A DNA stretch of 55,067 nucleotides from contig NW_014577302.1 in the NCBI RefSeq assembly GCF_000485595.1, positions 278,903 to 333,969 on the forward strand. The letters run 5' to 3'. This DNA comes from Priapulus caudatus. Taxonomy: Eukaryota; Priapulida; Priapulimorpha; Priapulimorphida; Priapulidae. The notes beneath the pieces are model-generated. The model was not told where the DNA came from. It did no database searches and was given only the letters and a program-made list of their open reading frames with translations. The translations under genes were made by a program, and so were the position numbers. Each line of letters starts with the position of its first letter. Positions within the stretch are counted from its first letter, which is position 1. This document shows, piece after piece, positions 36,401-48,400 of the stretch.

Positions 36401-39400
36401 GCTCACGGTTTCCGACAAAGTGGTACGTAACTTAAATGCACATTATGAACATTCAATCACTAAGAGGCAGCATGGGTTGAAGGGAATAAATAGAAAAAAT
36501 GCCCTAGAACCACTGGACATCCAAGCTGTGGAGGACTTTATAATAAATGTATCGGAGGCACGGTCAATTCATTTGCCAGGCAGAATGCCCAACATGAAGG
36601 ACTATAGAGTAATGAAGCTTCCTGCTGATGTCACTAAGGCAAGCTTATATGCTGAATACAAAACATCTTTGGGTAAATACATCCAAAGGTATTTGGCTGA
36701 AATATGCACCGTTCGTTGTAGTTATGAAACCATAATCAGACATTTGCCAGGAGTGTGCTGAAAACAGCAGAGCTGTCCACAGAAGCCAGGCATGCCTGAT
36801 GCTATCAAAACTGAGAGATTAAAAAAGCAACAGATCATCTTAGTAAAGCTGGAGTTCAAAGAAACTATTATAATGAGCAATGTAAGAAAGCAAAAGAGGT
36901 AATGGCGAGGCATCTTGCAAAGGGGGCGAAAATTGTACAAATGAGCTATTCATTCGACTACTCTCAGCAGGTTCATTACCCTTGCAATGCGCTACAATAA
37001 GCCACTTCGTAGTTACGCATTGAGCATGCGCGAGATTTTGGCGTGAACTTTTGCCAAAGGTCAATTGTACATAAAACGATCGCTGGGTCTCCGTGGCGTG
37101 TGATAGCAAGTGGAACCGTACTTACTGTATTTGTCTAAGTTGGAAATAACATCACATTTAACTAAGATTTGCCCAATATAGAATGTGTGTAAACTTCATT
37201 GATACATGTAGAACAAATACATGTTATTTGTTCAATTTTGTTGTCTGTTACTTAGTTGATAAATGGAAAAATGCGTGGTTATAACTGATATCCTGTCTTT
37301 TAGGTATAGTGATACATAATATTATAATAATAATATTTATTGATTTATATTGCGCACGTTACATGAAGATATGTTCACGTGCGCATTACAAAGGCTGATT
37401 ATAAAACAGCGGACTGCAACACTGTAAAATATAGATACTTAAATTACGACAATCCTGTAACAATTCCTGATTATAAATAGCAGACTGCAACATTGTAAAA
37501 TATAGATCCTAAAAGCGACAATAATACAACATTTTCGATAAAATATAACTCAAATCAAATGTACACCTAAAATATAATGTCTATGTGTTAAATGCAATGT
37601 TAAATAGATGAGTTTTGACTAGGCGTTTAAAAGATTCCAGCGACTTTTCTCATCATACATGTTTATAAAGGACCCATGTAATGATTTCAGTACTAATTAT
37701 GGCAATAACATGCATGTGTGAAAACTTTCGAGTTTACCTAGTAGCTATTTGTACACATGAGAATTAAGACATTATACAACTATTTTAAGTCCATCATTTA
37801 TTGAAAGGTTTCCTTAATATTTTTCATTCTCACCAAAGTTTCTGTAATTGTCATAATAAACATCTAACGTCTCCATCACCATTTTCTCATTGCATCATTC
37901 ATAGACATGCAGTTACATCTCATTCTCAATTATATACTTAATTAATAAAGCAACGAACATTCAATAATTAAATAGCATTCATTAGTAAACATAAAATAAT
38001 ATAATAATCATAACATTGTTTGAATGCATACTATTTCAGTTATTAGTATTTTGATTACAATATATGTCCATACTATGGCAGCTAAAATACCATTTACACA
38101 TGAAACAAGAGTCACGCATATATTTTTTATTATTAATATCAAATGGTACTTAAATTGAAGGTTTTCATATATATTAATAATAAGAAATATAAGAAATTAT
38201 GATACATGTTTATTCCCTAGCTGCTATCTCTCAAATGGACACGCGTTTATTTCATTGCTATTTTTTAAACTTGCTACATTATAAATTATCACATTTGCGG
38301 GTTTCATACAAGTATACAAGTACACAATTTCCCCATTTTCATTGCTTTAATTGCTTGTACAATGTATTTAGAGGTTAACATTCCTCCTTGTTCATATGTA
38401 GTTAGATGTGCATTAAACATGAATCAATAGATATGCTTTGCAAGTTAATTACATGTATGTCTGAGTGTGCATTTCTGTTGTAATAGAATTAAGAAATCCA
38501 GGGAGCAAATAGACATCCATAAATAAATGATATGACCGAGACTGACTGACCGAGAAGAACCGACACTGCATATCTACCTAAAATACCCCACAATGAATAT
38601 CATACACACTCGTAAAAATCAAAAAAACGAAAAGCACAGGCAGATAGTCGATCGGTTCAGTACAGAATACAAACGCACGCACGATTTTACATAGCTTCTG
38701 TATAACATTCATGCATATATTATGCAGTATACGGCAAGCGCGTACGAGCGAACGCGAGATCGATATTCTCAGCTATGTACAAATGACCTATGACCCGATG
38801 ACGTCATAGGGCTCCAGTGCATAACTACGAAGTGGCTTATAGCGACCTGCTTATTTTAAAACAGCTAGAAAATGTGCTGTATTTGGTGTACTGTGTGAGG
38901 GCAACAATAAGCAAGTAAATTATTTGATAGACGAAGCCGACCACCCAGGAAAAGGAGCCAACAGTGTTATCAGCATGGTTCATCATTACCTAGAAACACA
39001 TGGCCAAAAAGAGAGAGATTTGAAATTAAATGCAGATAACTGCAGTGGCCAAAATAAAAAAATGCTTTTTATGCATTACTGTTTGTGGCGCATTCACAGT
39101 GGTCGTAATGACAGTATTGAAGTATCAGTTATGCTCGCAGGCCATACGAAATTCGGTCCAGATCGAATGTTTGGGCTGTTCAAGAGGAAATTCAGTAAAT
39201 CTTGTGTAGATACAATCATTGACATTGTCAAAGCAGTTTATGCTTCAAGCACAAGTGGACACAACATTGCGCAGTTAACGTTTGACCAAGTTGAAAACAT
39301 GAGATTGGTTACATAGTATCAGTGGACGGAGTTTCTTGTAGAATATTTGCGGTCGTTCCCAAATATTCTTTCATATCAGCATTTTCGATTTTCCAAGAAC

Positions 39401-42400
39401 AGCCCTGGCTGTGTATTTGTCAGGAAAAGTGCTGATGCAGCAGAATGTAAGGTATCATTGTTTAAAAAAAGACATATCTGTCCTAACTTCTGCGCTTCCC
39501 GATGAGAAGCAGCCACCCGGACTGAACTTAGAGAGAGCCTGGTATTTGTACGAACAAATTTGACCATTATGTACTAGTAGGCTGGCTGCATGAATAACAT
39601 GTCCACTGCCTGATCTCCCTAAGCCTGCATCTAATTCTAAGCAAACTGTTACTGAACTAGATCAAGGTGAAACAAGTCAGCTACCATCGAAAAAACAGAG
39701 ACTGTGTGGCAAATGTAGATTGCCCGGGCATGATTCGAGGAAATGTACTGCATAAATTGGCTAGTTGGTCTTTAAATGTATGCATATTTTCTATTTTCAG
39801 ACAATGTATTTGTTTACTATGCTGATATGTAAGCAGTTATTTGTGATCAATTCAGATTCAGTTCCTTTTCTAAATTAATTCTGGTGAAGAATCATAAGTT
39901 TATATCTATTCCGTTACTAGGCAACGTGGGTAATTATTAGGTCATAACTAGGTAACTAGTATAGATATTCAAAACATTTCAAATGATTTTGAAATTAGTG
40001 TACCCATGGTACATAAAACAGTTATAAACCAAATTTTGACAATTTTGACCCTACCGGTCTTTTTGTGTGGCTGGTCACATATACTTCTTATACAGATATA
40101 ATGTGTATTACTGACAATCTGAATAACTTGTAACCTGTGCTACAGCCTTACGAGCTGGTTCCTATAAAAAATGCTAAATAATGAATTTATGCTCAGTGTG
40201 ATGAAATGATAACAGATTGTCTTTCCTCTTATTGCAAGTTCTGTTAATATTGGACATCACGTATTAAAAAATATACGTGATGATACGCTTACATTTCCTG
40301 GTAATTGCAAGGCCAGTGTGAAAAAAGTGCCTCTTTAAACTGGAAATTGACTTTGTTCGGCCGTTGATCATCTTACTCGGTCATTTGGCTAGAGGTAGTA
40401 GCCGTGGCATGTTTGATGACATGAGCGCTTGCATACTTGTAAGGGAAACACTTTGTATTATTGTATTGCGTTGTATCTTGATAAATTCGCATATATTTTG
40501 AACATAAATAACTTAGAACGAACATTATTAATCGTATCCTTGACGTGAAGTTCGTAGGGTGTAAAACATTTGTCGACTTGTTAATAGACGTATTGGGTAC
40601 TATTTGCGGTCATCTATTTAAACTCATAACCATTTATTTGAACTACAGTTAAACAATTTATTTCTGGTGTTGTGGATTCACTTGTACTGTATGTGACCGG
40701 CACCGAGTGAATAATTAACGAGCATAAAATTACATCATACATGAGCTTGTTGAATTCGCCACTGACTAAGACTTGACTGCGGCTACACTTACTGATCAAC
40801 GCCCTCGATATAGGCAATTTTTGCAGGGAATACTTGCAAAAGTTCTTTCCCTTTAAACTGAAATCAGACCAGAGCCCATTTGTTCCAATTTTGTGCATCA
40901 TTCTTATAACGCCGTCTCCACAATTGTGATCACCAAATGTGCTTAGATAGTGGGTCTAAAGCATAAAGGAAATGCACAACGCTACACTTTGAAAGATCAC
41001 GTTTTTTTAAAGAAAGAAGTGCATATTCTCTTAGTCTTCAAATTGTGCATTATGTCATGGTTTTCAACTATAATATTCTATTATTTATTGGTATTCAACC
41101 AAACTGTTCTACTATTTTTATTATAAAAGTTTGTAACAAGTTACATTACTTGTACTAGTTTTTACCTGTAGCCTCTCATCTACAATCCTTGTACAAACAT
41201 CACCCACTTCATTTTTCGTAGGTAGTGGGTTGGTTATGATTTCTTGGGCGTCATCAACATCAACTCCTCTTTCCAAACTACTAATTTGCCTCAGCAGAGA
41301 TAACTGCTACTTTTGATTTTCAATTATGGTGTCTAGTTTCATCAACACATTTACGTGGAAAGTTGTTTAAAAGAATTTTGTTTTAAGCTAACTTTATCAA
41401 ATATCATCGCACATCTGTACTGAAATGCATTTAAATTCATGTAGGATAATGGTAGCATACTGGTCAATACTAGCCATAGCCTACATTATACATACTTTAC
41501 TAGCTGTTAGGGAGTGATAACATCTGCAGCAATAGCTCTACCATAAGTCAGTGCTTATAGAGGGTTCCGCGATTTTTCATATTACCCACAATGCAACGCC
41601 ACCGGTCATGACGATTACAGAAACCAGCTCAGGCATGGTACAAGTACATTGAGCAACGCACTGTTCTCTGCCCATTTTATTCGCATATTAAGCAAATCCA
41701 TCACAACGCCGCTCTCCTGCGGTGTTGTCAACTGCAGCAATCGGTATCAGAGAGAGCCACATAGCTTTTTTAGGCTGCCTAGCGTGATCACAACACAAGG
41801 TAAAGTGACGAGAGACCAGGCGGACCACAGACGCTTGGAGCATTTTCAATAAAAAAGCAATGCTGAATAAACACAAATGTGTATATTTACTACCAATGTC
41901 TTAATGTTTATCTACTCTCTTTCGCCTAGTATTGCCGATAATTACCTGTAAATGGCGGTCAAATGCTCCTCTGCAACACACAGGTACACCGCACGCACGG
42001 CGCACGCTGCTACACATTTACACTTATATACATATATCGCCGGCATCCAGTAGGCAGCTGTTTGAGTGGGGGTGGTGATTTTTCTTGCACGTGCAACATA
42101 CTCTACATAAAATAGCACCGAGGCAACATGTGAACAGAATTCACCAAGCCCGGCTTTACAATTACAGTGTGCTGACTTGATGCCTGTCCCATTTATCTCA
42201 TCGTGACCCATGCATGGATAGAGAGATGGTATAATCAGAGACTGGGAGTGCATAACACGTGCTCGGATAACGTAGATGGGACTCTCACTGTTCACATGAT
42301 AGATAGACTGATACACCACTAACCCAACCGCAGAACAGTCGATCGTAGGCATCCAGGCTTTTGTGGTTCTGAAAGTCCTTGAGAGTATAAAATGGACTCG

Positions 42401-45400
42401 GCTAGAATGTTAGGTAGTCAATTCACGAGATCCTAATAAGTACGTGATGGGCACAAGTTGCGGTTCTTGCTCCATTCTCGTACGGGTGTCGATATCCAAT
42501 GCACGCAATTTTCTCGAGATAGCGTGCTTTGGCTACGTTGTCTAGTGAATGAAAGTACTTGTCTATACTACGTACACTTCAGACAGTTGGCAAATGTGCA
42601 TACACCAGATATTATAAAAAGCTGCGTTTGATAGCTATATGCAGTAAAATCGGTGAAATTTCAGAACACTCGCGATGTAAACAAACTCAAGTCCATGATG
42701 ATGATATGTGTTGCGTGCAATCTCCCGATCTGCTCAATCTAGCAATCCGTTGATTGTGCGGCAACCTCATCGAACTCTCATAGCATCCCAACCCACACTA
42801 ATAACCTGCATGCAAAACCCTACAAAACCTGGTCTGCACAATCATATCGAAGTCTAGCACCCCAACACGCGCTGGTAAACCTGTCTGCAAAACTGGGATC
42901 CACTTACTGCTAATATAGATTACTATAATAACACTATCGAATGTACAATCTATCGATGTAAAATTGGTAGATTGCACATATCGGTAACACATGCTCGCTC
43001 TTTTTGGAACCGTTATGGCCGGCGGCACGGGATTGTAGTTAATATTGCTATTTATAGTGCAAGTCGCGGAACCCTCTATAGTAACTGCTTACTATCATAT
43101 TCAAAGCACTGTAGGGTAATGGCCATCTCTATGCGCCAATTACGGCAAAATGATATAGCAAAAAGGTAATCAACAGTGAACAATTTTCAGTTGAATGAAT
43201 TCAAAGTAATAATTACATCTGGCTATGTTACATGATTATATAGGCCATTCATGAAACCTGTTATTATTGTTGTGACACTAAAGTAAACGTCTTAAAGTCC
43301 CATTTAACAGTAAAAAACTAAACGACACTACAACTACATACATACCTTAAAAACACGATTGCAGAAGTTCTGCGTATAATCGTCAAGGTGATACAGATGG
43401 CTACCATGCTTTGCTGTTTCCGTTTTATTTGATCCGGACGATTATTAACTAGTTTGAGCTTATAAACGTACCACAGTCTATGTTACTGTGGTTACCATCA
43501 GTAGATTGAACGATTTTCCCTATTTATTTTACTAAACGGGTTTTCTCTAAATAATCAGTTTAAATAAAATGTGGCATTAAAATTCTCGTATTTATATATT
43601 TTTATACAAAATTTGTTCGTAAAAATGTTGTAGACAGACATTAATACAAGTGAAGTGTACAGAATCGTAAACGTTCCCATCAGTGCAACGTTGGGTACGT
43701 AATGCTCCACCTTGTCTGTCCCAAGGATCAATTGTTATACAGGTCTCATGGAAAACATGTTTTACGTTGACAAATTTACGCACACATTGAGACGTTTTAC
43801 AATAAGAAAAAACTACTGCTAATAATATTGTTACATTACAACGTAATAATACTAACGTTTTGCAAAAAAACGTATAATGTCGTTTAAATGACGTAACCCT
43901 GCAAATTTTAACAAAAACTACTGCATATCTAATATGTTTTGCGTGTAGGCAATATCGTATTGACATTATTACTCACATAACCAAAATACGCAGTCAACGT
44001 TGCAGTAAGCTGTGTGTTAGCTGGGTCGTATTATCCTTCCATGACAGTGACGTCTCTACAACTAATCTTAAATCTAACCATAGCTGGTGGCAGATATTGA
44101 ATTATCTTGCAATGTTTTAAATCTAAGATATTTCTATTTTATCCACTATTATTTATTAGATATCATTATATTATATCACCATTCATTTATTAAGACTTAC
44201 TAATCGCTTGCTCTGTTATTAATCAACAAATCGTGGCAGGTGCATTGGTGGAATGAAACCCCCTGTTTGGCTCACCTTATGATCGAATTTGACTGTTTCT
44301 GCAAAGGGATAAAATTACGCTTTTCAAAAGCCTGTTACAAACTAATGTGCAAGAATCATTGGGTGAACATTGGTGATTTAAAATCAGGATAATGTATTTA
44401 ACTTAATTATAACCAGGTTTAAACTTCATGCGATGGGGTATCAAACGAAACCAATTTTCTATACTTATTTTTCCACTTTGGCCCATTGCATATGGCACAT
44501 ATAATCTCGGTTGTAGAGCATTGAAGCGACTCCCTTCTGTTAGGTGGATATGCTGTTCAGGTTTTAGTGTGGTTGTTGGAATATAAGTTTCTGAATCAAG
44601 TGAAATATCAATAGCCTTCTGAGAGATCCCGCATTAATTAAGTCACATGGAGTTGTGTATTTAAAAGACGAGCCAGGGCAAATCAACCATTTACTGCAGT
44701 GACGGTCAGGCATTTTATTCCTTGATGCTTGAGGATGCACTGGGAAAACATTATTAGTCAATGTAATCTAAGTTGAAAAACTTTATTCCATAGAATACAT
44801 AGCCTTCACAATGGCATTAATTGGTATTGCAGTGACGTTAGGAATAGGAGGCAGAACCCTACACTCAATTCCACCCCTCATTCTACACTAATTTCAAAAT
44901 ACCACTAAATGTCCACACACAGGATACCTCAATGTGTGCTATAAAGTTACAACATAAAAAAGTAGTTAAGAACGAGCACATGCAGCAATGCATTATCCGG
45001 AGGCCGACGACGCAATCGCGGCATCGCCAAAAAGTGAGAGTAACCTCGTTCTGTGGAGAGTCATTAAAGGTAGTAAAACCATGTCCAAACACTTACGTTA
45101 CACATTTTTCTCAGTATGAGGGTCCAAAAGTGGCCTCTCGATAAAACCCCAGGACTCCGGCAAAATAGGAGTGGTAAGCTAGATGGGAAAATGTACGAGG
45201 GCTTCATAAGAACGTTGCTGGTTAGAGAGAAGAGAGTGTCAGGCCACGGTTGACGTGCGTCGGGCAGTCAGGGTTTTGAGGTGACTATGCAGGCTCTGCG
45301 ATGTATCCCGTACTAATATCAAGAGCTAATAAACACCTAGAGTATACAACAGAACAACGGGAAATAGTGCTATTTCACGGCAATATTATTCTACTTTGCC

Positions 45401-48400
45401 TGCGAGTCTAGAATAATTTTATAGTATTGCATTAAGCAGAATTCTTTGCTATTTAAAACAAGACCAATCGCTTGTCAATACGATATTGGCTCGTAAACTT
45501 CCTCTCCCACAGGCCTCACGGCGCCTCGTATTCGCAATATTCACTATCCTTCTCGCCTTTTGCGGGTTAGGAATGTCGCTTCGTGAGAGTTCGGTTTTTT
45601 CCGCGATAACTTTATGAATGAACGGCGTTTCGGTTATCATCCGTGACTTTCGGGGGCATCGCCTATGCCCTTACCTGCCATTATCTTTCCTAGCACGGCT
45701 AATGCCCGTCATGATGGAGCCGGCAATGTTTTCTAAATTAAGTCTACAACGCAGCTCAGTTACTATAATGGTGTAGTAAGAGTACCAAATTTGGGCATGT
45801 GACATCAATTATCAGTGCTCCAAGCGGCGACGGAAAATATAGCCAGACGGATAGCCAGACCCGTAAAAGGCGAGAAGGGTAGTGAATATTGTGGATGCGA
45901 GGCGGTGTGAGGCCTGTGGGGGGGGGGCATGATTACGCTCCAATATCTCGGCAGAGGAGTATCGTAGAGACGACCGGTTGGTCTTATTTTAGAGAGCAAA
46001 GAATTCTGCTTAACGCAATACCATGAACTTAGTCTAGAACCGCATACAAAGTAGAATAATATTACCGTGAAATAGCACTATTTTCCCGTTTTCCCGTTGT
46101 ACACTTTAGGTATTTATTAGCTCTTGCTAATATATATAGAATAAACATTATATCTATATATTTTTTATATCATACGCGATGCATGGGATCATCTCTGAAT
46201 GCTGATTGTAGAAGACGACATTTTCCATCCCTAATGTGTCGTTTATAAGATATTGCAGTCCTCATTTTAAATAAGAAACACCCTCGGTCTGTTGCCTGCA
46301 GCCAAAACGTTGCTTTAATTTGCACAATATTTCCAGTGGATGGTCTCAGTGGCGCCACCATCGTTGTAAGCAACAGTATAGCCATCACTTTTAAAACTTA
46401 AAAAAAAATTCGTATGAATATGAAACCATGAAACTTTATATGTCGCGTAATTTTAACCTATTTTAACTAAATATATCCAAATTACCTAGTATAGAGTAAT
46501 GTATCTCTTTAACCTCACATTGCTGTGCATTACTGCCAATTCAGACGCATTTGGTGGTATATATATATTTTTATGTGGTGAATTCCGTCAAATTGTTTCT
46601 GTCGTTAAACATAGCACACAAGCTGAACATTTCAGTTAAGTATATATTAGTAGCATCGGTACAAGCTCAGAAAACTGATCATAAACTGACGTCAGTGTAA
46701 CGCGAGTGGAACTGTCGAGCGCTGACCAGTCTAATACAAAGATACACGGCTCCGTCGGAACGTCAACGTTTTTTATCTATATATTTCTTCAATAATATCG
46801 TACTTTAATTCACAGGTGCCTTTCTGTTTATAGAAACATATAAATATGATTGTGCTAATTTGGGATATTGTGCAATGTTTGTGTTAATGCAGAACATAAA
46901 AACGCACGACTGTTGACATTTTTCGCGTACTTCCCAATGGCGCGCCGAGGCAATGTTATACCGCTTATATCATATATATATATATCATTATATATTATAT
47001 ATTATACATTATAAATATATCATATATAAGATGATTTAAAAATGCAGCCTCGCATGATTCAATTTTTAATTCCAAACCATTGAATTGTATTTTCTGAAAG
47101 CACCTTTTTGAACTGATGTCGGATAAAATTTCCATACTCCTGTAGTTATTGAGCTAGGGGTTTCTTCGGCATTGAGTTTGTTCAAGGATGTTATTTTTAT
47201 TTCGGTCTATATGAGTCATTTTGCCATGATCAGCTTATTTCTTTGTCATTGGTTAAATTTCTTGCTATTGATTTATACTCATTTTTAACAGGATTTACGG
47301 ACCCAGTATGAAGATCTAGAGCGGAAGTATCCAGAAGGAGGATCAGTGCCATTACCAGCTACCTGGTAAGTTCTGAGCCAAACCCCAGCCAATCCAGGCT
47401 TTCATTTTTAAGGGGCGCGATCGCGCTCGCGCTCCACCGCGCACGCATAAATTGTGCCATGGTGCGCGGATATCGCCGCCTCATAAAAGTGGTTGAAATC
47501 GCCCGCACCAAAAAGTCTGTGTATCGATCGATCGTGTACATCAAAAGCGCCGCGTCACGCGTGGCCTTGAGGCTAGTTTTCCCTGTCCATAGAGTTGTCA
47601 ATGTTGCAATGGATCGCGAGCCCTGAGTGGAGTATCTATTCTAGCCCAACTCTAGTTTCAGTAGCCAATGAGAATGCAACTTTCATACACCCTTCGCAGG
47701 GCTCAATTTTAACAGTCGTCCGGTCGTCCGTGACGACTGGATTTTCTCTCGGGCAACTACAAATTGCTTCCGTGGTTGTCCGGTGTCCAACCTCTATAAA
47801 AATGTTATATTCATAATGCGTGCGTTCATTTACATACGGCCAGGGTTGCACAATACGCTGCAACGTACATTCTAGACGCATTGTCTGGCTTGCTTGATAC
47901 AAAGTATAACATTAACGTGTTTAACAACACAATGTTTCGTGTTAATTTTCAATTTTTCGTCATCGTGACTTGACACATACAGTGTTAGTATGTTGAGTAT
48001 GTTAGTAGTGTAATGTTAGTAGTTAATGTAAATGCTATGAAATAAATTTTATGCAAATTTTAATTACTATTATTATACGTCATTGATCCCAGCATCTTTT
48101 ACACATTACCAATATTTTATTATCTTCATATAATGAGTGAAAACATGCGAATGGCCATGTCTGCTGTCACTGCAATACGTACAAAAGTACATGATTTAGG
48201 CTTTGCTTTACAGCACTGAGCATCACGTGAGCAGAGTGCATGCAGCACATGTTTAAATAATATCCGGACAACTAAAACTCTTGAGGGACAACTCCGGACA
48301 ACCCAAAAAAAAACTTAAAATTGAGCACTGCGCCTTCGTCGTATGGCAGACCTTTTAAGAATGGCAGACCTTTTAAGGGTGTGATTTTTAGTGGAGCTCT

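Larger units (their letters stand above)
35517..40079 (+). mobile_element. Transposon with short TIRs and a decayed transposase-like gene
   Basis: Ends TGTGACCAGCCACGCAAAAA at 35517 and the near-exact complement ending at 40079 (TIR about 25 bp). The interior encodes, on the + strand, a protein family abundant in invertebrate genomes with a DNCSGQNK motif, plus a C-terminal zinc knuckle. The coding region is interrupted by the 1.84-kb element at 37000-38837. No target duplication could be fixed. Confidence 0.75.
41558..43078. mobile_element. 1.5-kb TA-flanked element with THAP and SWIM fragments
   Basis: Inverted ends TAGAGGGTTCCGCGATTT (41558) and the complement of TAGAGGGTTCCGCGACTT (ends 43078), with TA on both sides. 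A THAP piece lies on the + strand at the left and a SWIM zinc-finger exon on the - strand next to it, in convergent orientation. A diverged copy of the segment between them (about 41825-41990) recurs at about 49770-49930. Confidence 0.7.

Noticed and set aside
40614-40901. 95-codon - strand ORF in the gap between elements
   Set aside because: No similarity or structure that would support a gene.
43592-43966. 124-codon - strand ORF
   Set aside because: No recognisable domain, no splice or promoter support; could be chance in AT-rich DNA.
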